A stretch of DNA of 64,000 nucleotides from Arsenophonus sp. aPb (GCF_029873475.1 NZ_CP123499.1:2604001-2668000); one strand, 5' to 3'; positions 9,695 through 20,429 are shown, counted from the first letter of the stretch. The notes: generated by a model from the letters alone, not told the origin. Made by a program: numbers and translations.

Positions 9695-11362
9695 TTGGCA
9701 CAGTTCGTCTATTCCATGCATCGAGTGGGAAAAATTGTCCCACCGAAAAGGCATATTTTAAAAAATATCTCTCTAAGTTTCTTCCCAGGTGCCAAAATTG
9801 GCGTTCTAGGCCTTAATGGAGCGGGTAAATCAACCTTACTTCGCATTATGGCTGGCATCGATACTGAAATTGAAGGTGAAGCACGCCCTAACCCAGGGAT
9901 CAAAATTGGCTATCTTTCTCAGGAACCAAAACTTAACCCTAATCATACCGTACGTGAAGCAGTCGAAGAGGCAGTTAGTGAAATAAAAAATGCCCTTACT
10001 CGCCTTGATGAAGTTTATGCTGCCTACGCTGAACCTGATGCTGACTTTGATAAATTGGCCAAAGAACAGGGACAGTTAGAAGCCATTTTGCAATCACATG
10101 ATGGTCATAATTTGGATAATCAGTTGGAGCGTGCCGCCGATGCATTGCGCTTACCTGCCTGGGAGACAAAAATAGAACAACTTTCCGGTGGAGAGCGACG
10201 TCGAGTAGCTATTTGTCGGCTACTGCTGGAAAAACCCGATATGCTATTACTTGATGAGCCAACTAACCATTTGGATGCAGAATCCGTTGCCTGGTTAGAA
10301 CGGTTTTTACATGATTACGAAGGCACCGTAGTTGCTATCACTCACGATCGTTACTTCCTAGATAACGTTGCCGGTTGGATCCTGGAACTTGATCGAGGAG
10401 AGGGTATTCCATGGGAAGGTAATTATTCATCTTGGTTGGAACAAAAAGAGACTCGCCTAGCACAAGAGGCTTCCAGCGAAGCAGCTCGCCGCAAATCGAT
10501 CGAAAAAGAACTTGAGTGGATCCGACAAAATCCTAAAGGTCGCCAGGCAAAAGGAAAAGCCCGTTTAGCCCGTTTTGAAGAGTTAAACAGTGTTGACTAT
10601 CAAAAGCGTAATGAAACCAGTGAGCTCTTCATTCCGCCAGGACCGCGTCTTGGCGACAAAGTTTTAACGGTTGAAAATCTCAGTAAATCTTATGGTGATC
10701 GAATTTTAATTGATAACCTCAGTTTCTCAATCCCTAAAGGGGCTATCGTAGGTATTATCGGTCCAAATGGTGCAGGAAAATCAACCCTTTTTCGGATGAT
10801 TTCAGGTCAAGAACAGCCTGACTCTGGCACCATCACTTTGGGTGAAACCGTTAAAGTTGCCTCGGTTGAGCAATTCCGCGACTCGATGGACAATAACAAA
10901 ACGGTGTGGGAAGAGGTATCCGGTGGGCAAGATATTATGCGCATCGGTAATTTTGAAATTCCAAGTAGAGCCTACGTCGGGCGTTTTAATTTCAAAGGTG
11001 TTGATCAGGGTAAGCGCGTTGGCGAACTTTCTGGTGGTGAACGTGGCCGTTTACACTTGGCAAAACTACTCCAGGTTGGTGGGAATATGCTGCTGCTGGA
11101 TGAGCCAACCAACGATTTGGATGTCGAAACATTACGCGCGTTAGAAAATGCATTACTGGAATTTCCTGGCAGTGCATTAGTTATTTCCCACGATCGCTGG
11201 TTTCTTGACCGAATTGCTACTCATATTATTGATTATCAGGATGAAGGAAAAGTCACTTTCTTTGAAGGTAATTTTAGCGAATATGAAGATTATAAAAAAC
11301 GGACATTGGGCGCTGATGCGCTAGAACCTCATCGCATCAAATATAAAAAGATGAGCAAATAA
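9695..11362 (+). CDS. ettA: Energy-dependent translational throttle EttA (ABC-F)
   Basis: ABC-F protein that binds the ribosomal E site and gates translation by the ATP/ADP ratio. It has two ATPase cassettes: Walker A GLNGAGKST (about 39-47) and GPNGAGKST (about 353-361), two LSGGE signatures, and DEPTNHLD/DEPTNDLD Walker B motifs. The arm and P-site tooth (linker) regions are present, with no membrane domain. The start is TTG at 9695: it gives MAQFVYSMHRVGK, identical to the family N-terminus, 555 aa as in E. coli, with AAGGT about nine bases upstream. The first ATG is seven codons later and would cut the conserved start. Confidence 0.97.
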   Translation: MAQFVYSMHRVGKIVPPKRHILKNISLSFFPGAKIGVLGLNGAGKSTLLRIMAGIDTEIEGEARPNPGIKIGYLSQEPKLNPNHTVREAVEEAVSEIKNALTRLDEVYAAYAEPDADFDKLAKEQGQLEAILQSHDGHNLDNQLERAADALRLPAWETKIEQLSGGERRRVAICRLLLEKPDMLLLDEPTNHLDAESVAWLERFLHDYEGTVVAITHDRYFLDNVAGWILELDRGEGIPWEGNYSSWLEQKETRLAQEASSEAARRKSIEKELEWIRQNPKGRQAKGKARLARFEELNSVDYQKRNETSELFIPPGPRLGDKVLTVENLSKSYGDRILIDNLSFSIPKGAIVGIIGPNGAGKSTLFRMISGQEQPDSGTITLGETVKVASVEQFRDSMDNNKTVWEEVSGGQDIMRIGNFEIPSRAYVGRFNFKGVDQGKRVGELSGGERGRLHLAKLLQVGGNMLLLDEPTNDLDVETLRALENALLEFPGSALVISHDRWFLDRIATHIIDYQDEGKVTFFEGNFSEYEDYKKRTLGADALEPHRIKYKKMSK

Positions 11363-11376
11363 ATAATCCTAATAGC

Positions 11377-11402
11377 ATAAGGCTTGCTAAAGCGAGCCTT
11401 AT
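11377..11402. terminator. ettA/nadR bidirectional terminator
   Basis: ATAAGGCTTGC (11377-11387) pairs with GCGAGCCTTAT (11392-11402), with one G-U pair and a TAAA loop, between the convergent ends of ettA and nadR. Confidence 0.8.
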
Positions 11403-11405
11403 CAT

Positions 11406-12653
11406 TTAAAGTCTTGGAGATTTTTCATCCAGCATAAGTAATTGCTGAACCAGCTCAATACAACGTAAAAATCGCTCATCATAATTAGGCGAATCAACCA
11501 CCACAAACTGCACTTTATTTTCAACCAGTAGTTCAATCAATAAATTTTGAAATGTTTTGCGTTCCTCATCACTCCCTAAACTACGTAATCCATCAGCCAC
11601 CCATGGGGTATTATTTTCTAGTAGAATAACCAGATCAAAACGGTATTCATCTATCAATGCTTGCACAAAAGGATGTGGTTTCCCCTCATATCGTTTACAA
11701 AAAGCTTGGGTGGTAATGAAATCAGTATCGATAAACGCGACTTTATTGGCATATTTAACGGCAAAATCAATATACTTTGCATGACCCAATGCGATCTTGT
11801 CATAGTCAGAATATTGTAACGCCATCTCATCGCCACCTAAATGAGAGAAAACATAATCACGACCATATTCCCAGGCACTGGTGGTATTAAAAATATTTGC
11901 CAGCTTGTTAACTAAAGTCGATTTACCACTCGACTCACCTCCTAATATGGCTACCTTACGGACAAAAAAAGGTTTTACTTCTGTTGGAATATATTCCCAA
12001 TACCGAAATGGCGCTTGCCTAATTTGATGACCACTAATATTCATAAATGTGCGCTCAGGATCAATAAGTACCACTTCTGCACCAAGATATTTTTTATAAT
12101 GCGCAATATCATCCACTTCACCTGAATAAATAAATTGTGGTTGAATATTTTTTGCCATTAAAAATTTCTTCATTCCTTCGCTCCATACTTGCCAGCCATG
12201 TGGGTATGGCTCGATGTCTTGCTCATCAAAGGAATGGATATAAATATTTTTTTGGTATTTGAAAGTTTGTAATAACCACCTTAGCCGATCGCTTACTGTC
12301 GGTTGCTGTGACATAGAACTGTCAATAAAAAGCGCTCGATCACGTGGTTCATCATGACAAAGAATGACATATAATTCATCGACTTGACTACATGCGCGTT
12401 GTATCAAATAAATATGGCCAGTATGTAAGGGGTAAAACTTACCAAATACTATGCCAATCCGTTTAGGCTTTAATGGATATTCAATATTTAAAAAACGATG
12501 TAAGGCGGCAATTTTTCGCGCGCTAGGATTGTTAATTTTATCATTAATTAATTGGCTTAAATAACCTTTAGTCATGCCGCAAGCGGTAGCAATCTGTTGT
12601 AGAGTACAACCCGTCTGCTTAATTGCCTGTTTCAAATAATCAAACTGTTTCAT
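11406..12653 (-). CDS. nadR: NadR: NAD regulator / NMN adenylyltransferase / ribosylnicotinamide kinase
   Basis: Trifunctional NAD homeostasis protein. An N-terminal helix-turn-helix (about 10-55, TLQQIATACGMTKGYLSQLI) represses NAD synthesis genes. A nucleotidyltransferase domain starts at about 65 (GIVFGKFYPLHTGHI; HTGH is the NMNAT motif). A C-terminal ribosylnicotinamide kinase has a P-loop GGESSGKST (about 238-246). At 415 aa it is close to E. coli (410). It lies 11 bp downstream of radA on the same strand, in the serB-radA-nadR order of E. coli. Confidence 0.96.
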   Translation of the reverse strand: MKQFDYLKQAIKQTGCTLQQIATACGMTKGYLSQLINDKINNPSARKIAALHRFLNIEYPLKPKRIGIVFGKFYPLHTGHIYLIQRACSQVDELYVILCHDEPRDRALFIDSSMSQQPTVSDRLRWLLQTFKYQKNIYIHSFDEQDIEPYPHGWQVWSEGMKKFLMAKNIQPQFIYSGEVDDIAHYKKYLGAEVVLIDPERTFMNISGHQIRQAPFRYWEYIPTEVKPFFVRKVAILGGESSGKSTLVNKLANIFNTTSAWEYGRDYVFSHLGGDEMALQYSDYDKIALGHAKYIDFAVKYANKVAFIDTDFITTQAFCKRYEGKPHPFVQALIDEYRFDLVILLENNTPWVADGLRSLGSDEERKTFQNLLIELLVENKVQFVVVDSPNYDERFLRCIELVQQLLMLDEKSPRL

Positions 12654-12664
12654 CGCCTCTCCGG

Positions 12665-14047
12665 TTAATCAAAGTCTTCCATAACCGTTAATGCCTCTGA
12701 CAGTTTTTTCACCCCAAATAACTGCATATTAGGTAATGGTTTTTTGGGTACATTCGCATAAGGGACAATCGCGCGTTTAAAACCATGTTTTGCTGCCTCA
12801 ATGATCCGCTCTTGGCCACTCGGTACTGGACGGATTTCACCAGCCAAACCGACTTCACCAAAAACCACAACATCACGCGGCAGTGGACGATTACGGAAAC
12901 TTGATACTAAAGAAAACAGCAACGCAAGATCGGCACTCGTTTCCGTTACTTTAACTCCACCAACAACATTAACAAAAACATCTTGATCCGACATCTGTAA
13001 TCCACCATGCCGATGCAAAATAGCCAGCAAAATTGCTAATCTATTTTGTTCTAAGCCGACAGCAACCCGCCGTGGATTAGCTAACATTGAATAATCCACT
13101 AATGCCTGAATTTCCACCAGCAATGGGCGTGTTCCTTCCCAAACCACCATCACCGAACTGCCCGAAGTGATCTCTTCTGCCCGACTAAGAAAAATAGCGG
13201 AAGGATTATTCACTTCTTTTAACCCTTTTTCCGTCATGGCAAATACACCCAGTTCATTAACCGCACCAAATCGGTTTTTATGACTTCTTAAAGTACGAAA
13301 TCGTGAGTCTGCTTCACCGTCGAGCATTATTGAACAGTCAATACAGTGTTCAAGCACTTTTGGGCCGGCCAAAGAACCATCTTTAGTCACATGCCCTACC
13401 ATGATAATGGCGATCCCTCGTGTTTTAGCAAATCGGGTGAGATATGCGGCAGTTTCTCGCACTTGTGCCACACTACCCGGAGATGATTGTATATCTGCCA
13501 TATGCATGACTTGAATAGAATCAATCACCATCAATTTTGGCTGTTCCTGCTCTGCTATCAAACATATTTGCTCAATACTGGTTTCAGACAATATATTAAG
13601 ATTATCGGACGGTAACCCTAATCGGTGAGCTCGCATCGCCACCTGCTGTAAAGACTCCTCACCGGTGACGTATAAAGTTTTCATTTGTGATGAAAGCCGA
13701 CACATAGTTTGCAGCAGCAATGTACTTTTACCTGCACCAGGATTACCACCAATTAAGATTGCACTACCCGGTACCACCCCACCACCTAGTACGCGATCAA
13801 ATTCTTTAAAATCAGTAGAAAAACGTGGCAATGCTTCTAAACTAATAGCAGACAATTTCTGTACTTTATTACCCACAGCACCCCCGGCATAACCATTAAA
13901 GCGTTCTGCTCGTGAGGAAGTACTGGCAGCTAACCTTACCTCTGTGATTGTATTCCAAGTATGACAAGCGATGCACTGGCCTTGCCAACGCGGATAATCT
14001 GCACCACATTCGTTACAGACAAATGCTCTTTTTACTGCTTTTGCCAC
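12665..14047 (-). CDS. radA: DNA repair protein RadA (Sms)
   Basis: RecA-like branch migration helicase used in recombinational repair. A zinc finger (C11-C14-C25-C28) is followed by a RecA-type ATPase with Walker A GGNPGAGKST (about 99-108), the RadA-specific KNRFG motif, and a C-terminal Lon-protease-like domain. The length of 460 aa is canonical. It is 33 bp downstream of serB, probably cotranscribed with it and nadR. Confidence 0.97.
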   Translation of the reverse strand: MAKAVKRAFVCNECGADYPRWQGQCIACHTWNTITEVRLAASTSSRAERFNGYAGGAVGNKVQKLSAISLEALPRFSTDFKEFDRVLGGGVVPGSAILIGGNPGAGKSTLLLQTMCRLSSQMKTLYVTGEESLQQVAMRAHRLGLPSDNLNILSETSIEQICLIAEQEQPKLMVIDSIQVMHMADIQSSPGSVAQVRETAAYLTRFAKTRGIAIIMVGHVTKDGSLAGPKVLEHCIDCSIMLDGEADSRFRTLRSHKNRFGAVNELGVFAMTEKGLKEVNNPSAIFLSRAEEITSGSSVMVVWEGTRPLLVEIQALVDYSMLANPRRVAVGLEQNRLAILLAILHRHGGLQMSDQDVFVNVVGGVKVTETSADLALLFSLVSSFRNRPLPRDVVVFGEVGLAGEIRPVPSGQERIIEAAKHGFKRAIVPYANVPKKPLPNMQLFGVKKLSEALTVMEDFD

Positions 14048-14080
14048 CGCGATTGCCTCTCTTATTTATTGTTCTAATAA

Positions 14081-15061
14081 TTAACGTTCTTCATGCTTTA
14101 AACCACCACTTAACACACAAAGTACCCCCATCAAATCAGCATGTTGAATCGCTACTTTTGCTCTGGCCTGTACTTTAGGTTTCGCATGATAAGCAATACC
14201 CAGCCCCGCCTTACGGATCATTTTTACATCGTTGGCGCCATCACCAATAGCAACGGTTTGCTCGATTGGAATAGAGAATTGTCTGGCTAATTTTATCAAG
14301 GTTTGGGCTTTAACTTTTGCATCCACGATATTGCCATTCACTTTACCGGTCAATTTGTTATCTTTAATTTCTAGTTTGTTGGCCACCGCTGCGGTTAATT
14401 TTAATTTTTCCTTTAAATAATTAGTAAAAAAATTAAATCCACCTGAAACAATAACAACATGCCAATCAAACGCCTGCAATTTACGGACAAGACTCGTTAA
14501 GCCTGGTGTCAGTGGCATATGCGCTAATACATTTTGCAAAATTTTGATGTCGGTGCCAGCAAGTAATTTTACTCGGTCTCTAAGACTTTCATTAAAATCA
14601 ATTTCCCCTAGCATGGCGCGTTCAGTAATTTCAGCAACCTGCTTGCCAACTCCGGCCAAACGAGCAATTTCATCAATACATTCAATTTGAATTGCTGTTG
14701 AATCCATATCCATCACCAACAGTCCTGGCGCACGTAAACGAGGAATATTCCCCAGCGGTACAACATCTAGACTACACTCTTCAGCTATTTTCTTTATTTT
14801 TGCAGTTAAGCTACCTGCAATACGAACGACTTGATAATCATCAATACGCCAAGAAGAAACAATGACAATGGCATTACCAGAGCGCCGTTGAAAGTGACTA
14901 ATACGTTGTTTATTAAGCCCTCGCCCATAAAGCAACCAACCACTATCACCAGCCCGATAATCCAATGGCATAATTTCTTCACCACTCAATGAAAGTGGTA
15001 ATCCAGGCCACTTTTGGATCTCATTAGGCAAATAACAATAGGTTAAACTGGTCGACATCAA
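14081..15061 (-). CDS. serB: Phosphoserine phosphatase
   Basis: Last step of serine synthesis, phosphoserine to serine. HAD-family core with DMDST at 118-122 (nucleophile D118, acid/base D120), the substrate motif ECIDEIA, VSGGFNFF and the C-terminal GDGANDVKM. An N-terminal regulatory region of about 110 residues precedes the catalytic domain, as in E. coli SerB. The length is 326 aa. It is divergent from smp with a 117-bp gap containing both promoters. Confidence 0.96.
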   Translation of the reverse strand: MMSTSLTYCYLPNEIQKWPGLPLSLSGEEIMPLDYRAGDSGWLLYGRGLNKQRISHFQRRSGNAIVIVSSWRIDDYQVVRIAGSLTAKIKKIAEECSLDVVPLGNIPRLRAPGLLVMDMDSTAIQIECIDEIARLAGVGKQVAEITERAMLGEIDFNESLRDRVKLLAGTDIKILQNVLAHMPLTPGLTSLVRKLQAFDWHVVIVSGGFNFFTNYLKEKLKLTAAVANKLEIKDNKLTGKVNGNIVDAKVKAQTLIKLARQFSIPIEQTVAIGDGANDVKMIRKAGLGIAYHAKPKVQARAKVAIQHADLMGVLCVLSGGLKHEER

Positions 15062-15178
15062 TTAATACTCCCGTAATCTAATTGTGACAATTAGCAAACA
15101 AAAAAATAACTTTTTAAACTACCCTATCATCTCAACCTCTGGCAATATGATAATGAACTAAGTTTAAAAGAGCCGATT

Positions 15179-15820
15179 ATGATTAAAACGAAATTAAAGT
15201 TTCGATTACATAAAACAGTTATCATTTTAATTTGCTTCTCCTTACTGGTTATTCTAATCCAAGGAGCTACCTATTTTAGTCGTTCACATCAGCAAATCAG
15301 AATCGAGCAGTTTAAAGAACTAGCGGCTACACTTGCTGAACAAGTCGCTTTTAGCTTATCCAATTATATTCAAAGTGATGGTAAGAATTTTAATAATGAA
15401 CAGATCCTTGCCATTCTTAATCAATTAACCATTAATGAACATATTCTTGATGCAAGCGTTTATCTTAATGATGGTACCCAAATTCAGCATGCGGGTGAAA
15501 AGGTTGCTTTACGAGAGCGGTTATCTCTTAATCAACCCCCATGCCACAACTATGTAAACTATCAATTGGTTGTTCCAATCTTTGATACAGAAAAGCCAAA
15601 AGGTTTTTTACGTTTAACCATCGATACTCATCAATTCAGTATAGGATCTAAACAAATAGATAATATGGCTAATTTATTAAAGATTATGTTATTGCTAGCA
15701 CTCACTATCGGTTTTATTCTGGCTAATATCTTATCAAGATCGATGCCAATAGATTGGCCAAAATTACCATTTTTATCAACAAGCAATAGTCGCGATCAGC
15801 AAAAAAATAAAAATTGCTAA
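15179..15820 (+). CDS. smp: SMP/YtjB (AhpA) family membrane protein
   Basis: Inner-membrane protein of the YtjB/Smp/AhpA family (213 aa), always found beside serB in enterobacteria. It has one membrane segment at about 14-32, a periplasmic region of about 130 residues, and a second membrane segment at about 164-184, followed by a short polar tail. Homologues in Pasteurellaceae and Haemophilus influence haemolysin expression; its molecular role is not established. The start is the ATG right after an A/G-rich stretch (AAAAGAGCCGATT). Confidence 0.85.
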   Translation: MIKTKLKFRLHKTVIILICFSLLVILIQGATYFSRSHQQIRIEQFKELAATLAEQVAFSLSNYIQSDGKNFNNEQILAILNQLTINEHILDASVYLNDGTQIQHAGEKVALRERLSLNQPPCHNYVNYQLVVPIFDTEKPKGFLRLTIDTHQFSIGSKQIDNMANLLKIMLLLALTIGFILANILSRSMPIDWPKLPFLSTSNSRDQQKNKNC

Positions 15821-15821
15821 A

Positions 15822-15849
15822 AAGAAAGCAGATTAAAATCTGCTTTCTT
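15822..15849. terminator. smp/deoD bidirectional terminator
   Basis: A perfect 12-bp stem, AAGAAAGCAGAT (15822-15833) and ATCTGCTTTCTT (15838-15849), with an A/T loop lies between convergent smp and deoD. lplA, which occupies this interval in E. coli, is absent. Confidence 0.85.
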
Positions 15850-15877
15850 ACTTGATTTAAATTTAATGATCTATTTT

Positions 15878-16591
15878 TTAATCCAGTAATAATATTGATT
15901 CTAATGCAATTTCAACCATCTCATTAAATGTCGTTTGTCGTTCTGCCGAAGTTGTCTTTTCACCAAGACGAATATGATCAGAAACCGTACAAATAGTTAG
16001 TGCTTTCACACCATACTCCGCCGCTATGCTATACATACCAGCGGCTTCCATTTCCACACCCAAAATGCCATATTTTTCCATCGTATCAAATACTTGCATT
16101 TGAGGTGAATAAAACAGATCTGTAGAAAAAATATTACCTATCCTAACATTAATATTCTTTGTTTTAGCCGCGCTAACAGCATTATGTACCAAGTCATAAT
16201 CAGCAATAGCAGCAAAATCATTATCATCAAATTTTAGTCGATTAACTTTAGAATCGGTGCATGCGCCTAGGCCAATAATAATATCGCGTAATTTTACTTT
16301 AGGGCTAATCGCCCCACAGGAACCAACTCGTATTATCGTTTTAACACCAAAGTCAGTAATTAACTCTGTCATGTAAATTGAACAAGAGGGGATGCCCATT
16401 CCATGCCCCATCACAGAAATTCTTCGGCCTTGGTAATTACCAGTAAAACCTAACATACCACGAACATCATTTACCTGGCGGCTGTCAGTCAAAAATTTTT
16501 CTGCAATATGTTTGGCACGTAATGGATCGCCAGGCATCAAAACAACATCAGCAAAATCGCCCATCTCAGCATTAATATGTGAGGTAGCCAT
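15878..16591 (-). CDS. deoD: Purine-nucleoside phosphorylase DeoD
   Basis: Phosphorolysis of purine (deoxy)ribonucleosides to base plus (deoxy)ribose-1-phosphate, cytosolic hexamer. Family motifs are [11 protein letters not shown], the [12 protein letters not shown] phosphate loop, RVGSCG and EMEAAGMY, and the catalytic Asp is in [11 protein letters not shown]. At 237 aa it matches E. coli in length within a few residues. It is the last gene of the nupC-deoC-deoB-deoD cluster, 65 bp after deoB. Confidence 0.97.
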   Translation of the reverse strand: MATSHINAEMGDFADVVLMPGDPLRAKHIAEKFLTDSRQVNDVRGMLGFTGNYQGRRISVMGHGMGIPSCSIYMTELITDFGVKTIIRVGSCGAISPKVKLRDIIIGLGACTDSKVNRLKFDDNDFAAIADYDLVHNAVSAAKTKNINVRIGNIFSTDLFYSPQMQVFDTMEKYGILGVEMEAAGMYSIAAEYGVKALTICTVSDHIRLGEKTTSAERQTTFNEMVEIALESILLLD

Positions 16592-16656
16592 AAATAAATT
16601 TCCTTTAATTTCTTATCGATAATATTGGGAATATGAACGGATATTTCCCATCATAC

Positions 16657-17880
16657 TTAAAATAACGTTTTGCCATATGCCATTGGCGACAAACCAAAAT
16701 ATTGTGCAATGGTTTGACCAATATCAGCAAAGGTCTGTCGATGACCTAATGCACCAGGCTTTATTTTCGGACCATAAATTAAAATAGGAATATTTTCTCG
16801 CGTGTGATCAGTACCCGGCCAAGTTGGGTCACAACCATGATCAGCGGTAATAATCAAAACATCATTATTTTCAATTAATTCCAACATTTCAGGTAATCGG
16901 CGATCAAATAACTCAAGTCCCGCCGCATAACCTGCAACATCACGACGATGACCATATGAGGAATCGAAATCAACAAAATTAGTAAATACGATGGTATTGT
17001 CAGCCGCTTTTTTGATCTCCTCAAGGCTTGCAGCAAAGAGTGCTTCAATACCTGTCGCTTTTACTTGCTTAGTAATGCCTACATTGGCATAAATATCGGC
17101 AATTTTGCCAATTGAAATTACCTCACCAGCTTTTTCTTCCACCAGTTTTTTCAAGACCGTTGGTGCGGGTGGCTCAACGGAATAATCTCGTCGGTTACCT
17201 GTACGCTCAAAACAGCCCGCTTTATTGCCGATAAAAGGACGAGCAATCACCCGCCCGATATTATAAGCGCCATCATCTAGCGTCTTTCTCGCTAACTCAC
17301 AAAGCTGGTAAAGGTTTTTAACGCCAAAAGTCTCTTCATGGCAGGCTATCTGAAACACTGAATCGGCTGAAGTATAGAAAATAGGTTTGCCTGTTTTCAT
17401 GTGCTCTTCACCTAATTGATCCAAGATCACCGTACCAGAAGAGTGACAATTTCCCAGATAACCAGGCAGATTGGCCGCTGCAACTAGCTTATCCAATAAT
17501 TGTTGTGGAAAACTATTTTTTTCCTGAGCAAAATATCCCCATTCAAATAAAACCGGTACTCCCGCAATCTCCCAATGACCTGATGGAGTATCTTTGCCAG
17601 AAGATAACTCACTTGCATAGCCATAAGCACCGATAATCTTAGCATCTTCATCCAGGCCGATTGGAAATGTTCCTGATGATCCCTCAGCGGCTTTTCCTAA
17701 CCCTAAACGTGTTAAATTAGGCAAATAGAGTTTACCTTTACGACCCTTATCAGCCTTCCCTTGCGCACAAGCGGTCGCAATATGCCCTAACGTATTCGCA
17801 CCAGCATCGCCAAATCTATCAGCGTCAGGTGTAGCGCCGATACCAAAAGAATCAAGAACCATAATGAATACACGTTTCAT
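16657..17880 (-). CDS. deoB: Phosphopentomutase DeoB
   Basis: Interconverts (deoxy)ribose-1-phosphate and -5-phosphate, linking nucleoside phosphorolysis to DeoC and the pentose phosphate pathway. Alkaline-phosphatase fold with metal/nucleophile motifs [13 protein letters not shown] (N-terminus), [12 protein letters not shown] and [19 protein letters not shown]. At 407 aa it equals E. coli. It lies 236 bp downstream of deoC, in the place where deoA would normally stand in between. Confidence 0.97.
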   Translation of the reverse strand: MKRVFIMVLDSFGIGATPDADRFGDAGANTLGHIATACAQGKADKGRKGKLYLPNLTRLGLGKAAEGSSGTFPIGLDEDAKIIGAYGYASELSSGKDTPSGHWEIAGVPVLFEWGYFAQEKNSFPQQLLDKLVAAANLPGYLGNCHSSGTVILDQLGEEHMKTGKPIFYTSADSVFQIACHEETFGVKNLYQLCELARKTLDDGAYNIGRVIARPFIGNKAGCFERTGNRRDYSVEPPAPTVLKKLVEEKAGEVISIGKIADIYANVGITKQVKATGIEALFAASLEEIKKAADNTIVFTNFVDFDSSYGHRRDVAGYAAGLELFDRRLPEMLELIENNDVLIITADHGCDPTWPGTDHTRENIPILIYGPKIKPGALGHRQTFADIGQTIAQYFGLSPMAYGKTLF

Positions 17881-18116
17881 AACTACCCTTGGTTAGTTCA
17901 AATTCAATTAATTCATTATTAAATAAAAAATAACGCATTCCATAATCCGAATTCATAATAACTATTCACTAGCACTAATAAATACAAAATATTAATCGAT
18001 GCTAGTATTTAAAAACTGCTTTATTAGCGATCATTTTCTTAGATTATAAAAATAGATACTTTCGTTTTTTTTGCCAGCCAATAATTACTGAAATACGGCA
18101 TAAAAAGATCAATAAA

Positions 18117-18896
18117 TTAATAGTCGCCAGCAAAATTATCTATTTGGCATCCTAATGTATTTAATAAACTAGCCAATAAGCTTGATGCACCAAAACGAAA
18201 ATGACGAATATCCGTCCACTCCTTTCCCATGATGCGATCGGCTAATGCTAGATATTGAGCCGCGTCCTCTACTGTGCGAACGCCACCTGCCACCTTACAA
18301 CCCACCTGGTTAGCAACCCCTATATCTCGAATAACCTTAAGCATAATTTCAACATTCTCTAAGGTAGCATTTATCGCTACCTTACCCGTTGAAGTCTTAA
18401 CAAAATCAGCGCCAGCAGTAATAGCAATTTCTGTAGCTTGACGAATAAGAGCTGCCTGCTTTAATTCACCAGCTTCAATAATAACTTTCAGTAAAACACC
18501 GCTCGTTCGGCAAATTTCTTTACACGCTTTAACCAGTTCAAAACCAATTTGCTTATTACCGGCTATTAAAGCTCGATAAGGAAAAACAACATCAACTTCA
18601 TCTGCTCCATGGGCAATAGCTGCTTGTGTTTCAGTCACTGCGATCGCGACATCCTGTCCGCCAAATGGAAAATTAGTTACTGTTGCAATTCGAATATTCG
18701 GGGTGTTTTGTTCAGTTAAAATCTTACGTGCCAATGGAATAAAGCGAGGATAAATACATATCGCAGCTGTATTTCCTCGGGCGGTTTTTGCTTGATGGCA
18801 CAATATCTTCACTTTTTCATCAGTATCGTCATCATTTAGCAGCGTTAAATCCATCAAATTTAATGCGCGTTGCGCAGCAAGTTTTAATTCCATCAT
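18117..18896 (-). CDS. deoC: Deoxyribose-phosphate aldolase DeoC
   Basis: Cleaves 2-deoxyribose-5-phosphate to acetaldehyde and glyceraldehyde-3-phosphate. Class I aldolase TIM barrel; the Schiff-base lysine is in [10 protein letters not shown], with a second lysine in [10 protein letters not shown], where E. coli has GFKPAGGVRT. The frame extends to an ATG at 18920, but the tandem ATGs at 18896/18893 ([16 protein letters not shown]) align with the E. coli start and give about 259 aa. First deo gene after nupC. The next gene is deoB: deoA is absent. Confidence 0.95.
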   Translation of the reverse strand: MMELKLAAQRALNLMDLTLLNDDDTDEKVKILCHQAKTARGNTAAICIYPRFIPLARKILTEQNTPNIRIATVTNFPFGGQDVAIAVTETQAAIAHGADEVDVVFPYRALIAGNKQIGFELVKACKEICRTSGVLLKVIIEAGELKQAALIRQATEIAITAGADFVKTSTGKVAINATLENVEIMLKVIRDIGVANQVGCKVAGGVRTVEDAAQYLALADRIMGKEWTDIRHFRFGASSLLASLLNTLGCQIDNFAGDY

Positions 18897-18968
18897 ATAA
18901 TTCTCTAAAACTAATGACATTGTTGCTTCAGTGTTTAAACAACCGTTTAATATATCAATCTTATTAGG

Positions 18969-20255
18969 TTACATTGCCGCTAACGATAAAAAGAAGCCAG
19001 CAATAGTGGCACTCATCAAATTAGATAATGAACCGGCTAATACTGCTTTCAAACCCAAGCGAGCAACATCTTTACGCCGATTTGGTGCAATTCCGCCTAA
19101 ACCACCCAGTAATATGGCAACTGAAGCCAAATTAGCAAACCCACATAATGCAAAAGAGATTATTGCTTTAGTATGCTCAGAAAGTACTTGCTTACCTGCG
19201 GCAATCACCTCGCTATCAGGTTTTAAGTATTCGCCAAAGTTCATATAAGCAACAAATTCATTAACCACTAATTTTTGCCCGATAAATGAACCGGCAATCG
19301 TCGCTTCATGCCAGGGTATACCAATCAAATAGGCTATTGGCGCAAAGATCCAGCCTAAGATCAATTCTAATGATAAGCCTGGTATATAGATCCAACCACC
19401 AATCACCGCCAAAATGCCATTAAGCAAAGCTATCAATGCAACAAATGCCAGCAACATCGCACCGACATTTAAAGCAAGTTGCATACCGGAAGAGGCTCCG
19501 GCGGCGGCGGCATCAATAATGTTAACTGGCCGCTCTTCGCCAGTCGCCACAGTGACCATATTGACTGCATCATGGGTTTTCTCTGTTTCCGGTACCATTA
19601 ATTTGGCAAATAACAATCCGCCAGGTGCTGCCATAAAAGATGCTGCGATTAGATATTCCATTGGCACCCCCATTTGCGCATAGCCGGCCAATACTGAGCC
19701 AGCAACAGAAGCTAATCCACCACACATAACAGCAAATAGTTCAGAGTTAGTCATTGTGGCAATATAGGGTCTGACAACTAATGGCGCCTCTGTATGGCCG
19801 ACAAAAATATTAGCGGTTGCCGATAACGACTCGGTGCGTGAGGTACCTAATATCCATTGCAAAAGTCCACCTAATATTTTGATAAAGAACTGCATAATAC
19901 CAAGATAATAAAGGACAGCGATTAATGAGGAGAAGAAAACAATGACCGGTAAAACCCGTAAGGCAAAAATAAAACCACTACCGCCAAACAGTTCAAACAT
20001 TTTATTGGAGACCAAACCACCAAAGATAAAATCCATGCCAACTTGTCCATAACCAATCACATTAGAGACTGCATCAGATACAGTTTCCAAAGTACGGCGG
20101 CCAGCTGGAACATAGAGAACAAATGCTCCCATTGTCATTTGAATAATAAAAGCACCAAATACGGTGCGGAATTTAATTGCTCGACGGTTACTGGAAAAAA
20201 TGATAGCGATAAAAATCAATACTACCATCCCTAGCAGGCTCATAATGAGTTGCAT
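18969..20255 (-). CDS. nupC: NupC/NupX-family concentrative nucleoside transporter
   Basis: Inner-membrane nucleoside:cation symporter of the CNT family, 428 aa with many hydrophobic helices. CNT hallmarks are [50 protein letters not shown] and [12 protein letters not shown]. By eye it is closer to E. coli NupX/YeiJ than to NupC, so the gene symbol is provisional. It heads the deo cluster (about 70 bp before deoC), so uptake and breakdown of nucleosides are cotranscribed behind a CRP-type promoter. Confidence 0.9.
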   Translation of the reverse strand: MQLIMSLLGMVVLIFIAIIFSSNRRAIKFRTVFGAFIIQMTMGAFVLYVPAGRRTLETVSDAVSNVIGYGQVGMDFIFGGLVSNKMFELFGGSGFIFALRVLPVIVFFSSLIAVLYYLGIMQFFIKILGGLLQWILGTSRTESLSATANIFVGHTEAPLVVRPYIATMTNSELFAVMCGGLASVAGSVLAGYAQMGVPMEYLIAASFMAAPGGLLFAKLMVPETEKTHDAVNMVTVATGEERPVNIIDAAAAGASSGMQLALNVGAMLLAFVALIALLNGILAVIGGWIYIPGLSLELILGWIFAPIAYLIGIPWHEATIAGSFIGQKLVVNEFVAYMNFGEYLKPDSEVIAAGKQVLSEHTKAIISFALCGFANLASVAILLGGLGGIAPNRRKDVARLGLKAVLAGSLSNLMSATIAGFFLSLAAM

Positions 20256-20335
20256 GAATAATATCCCTGTGTATTTTATTTCAAATGAAAAATTTCTATT
20301 GTTTAAAGAATAAACTGTCAGTTTAATGCGCAGAC

Positions 20336-20429
20336 ATTATAACGATTTCGCATTAATAACTTGCAGTCCGTATCACAAATAATCATAACGAAAAATCACG
20401 AAAAAATAAATTTTGCGACACATATCACT
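20336..20429 (-). promoter_or_regulatory. deoP2-like promoter with two CRP-type sites
   Basis: On the minus strand a TATAAT lies at 20341-20336, giving a start near 20329. Two half-palindromic CRP-like sites lie upstream: 20377-20362 (TGTGA half perfect, other half poor) and 20429-20414 (AGTGA-N6-TCGCA). Their centres are 52 bp apart, at about -40.5 and -92.5. E. coli deoP2 has CRP sites at about -40.5 and -93.5 with CytR between them, so the geometry matches closely. CytR binding is plausible but I could not identify its site. Confidence 0.65.

Noticed and set aside
17881..18116. Possible deoA remnant or internal deo promoter
   Set aside because: No stretch translates into thymidine phosphorylase motifs, and no convincing promoter hexamers were found.
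18931..19248. 105-codon plus-strand frame opposite nupC
   Set aside because: Antisense to the well-conserved transporter, and the predicted protein has no recognisable domain.
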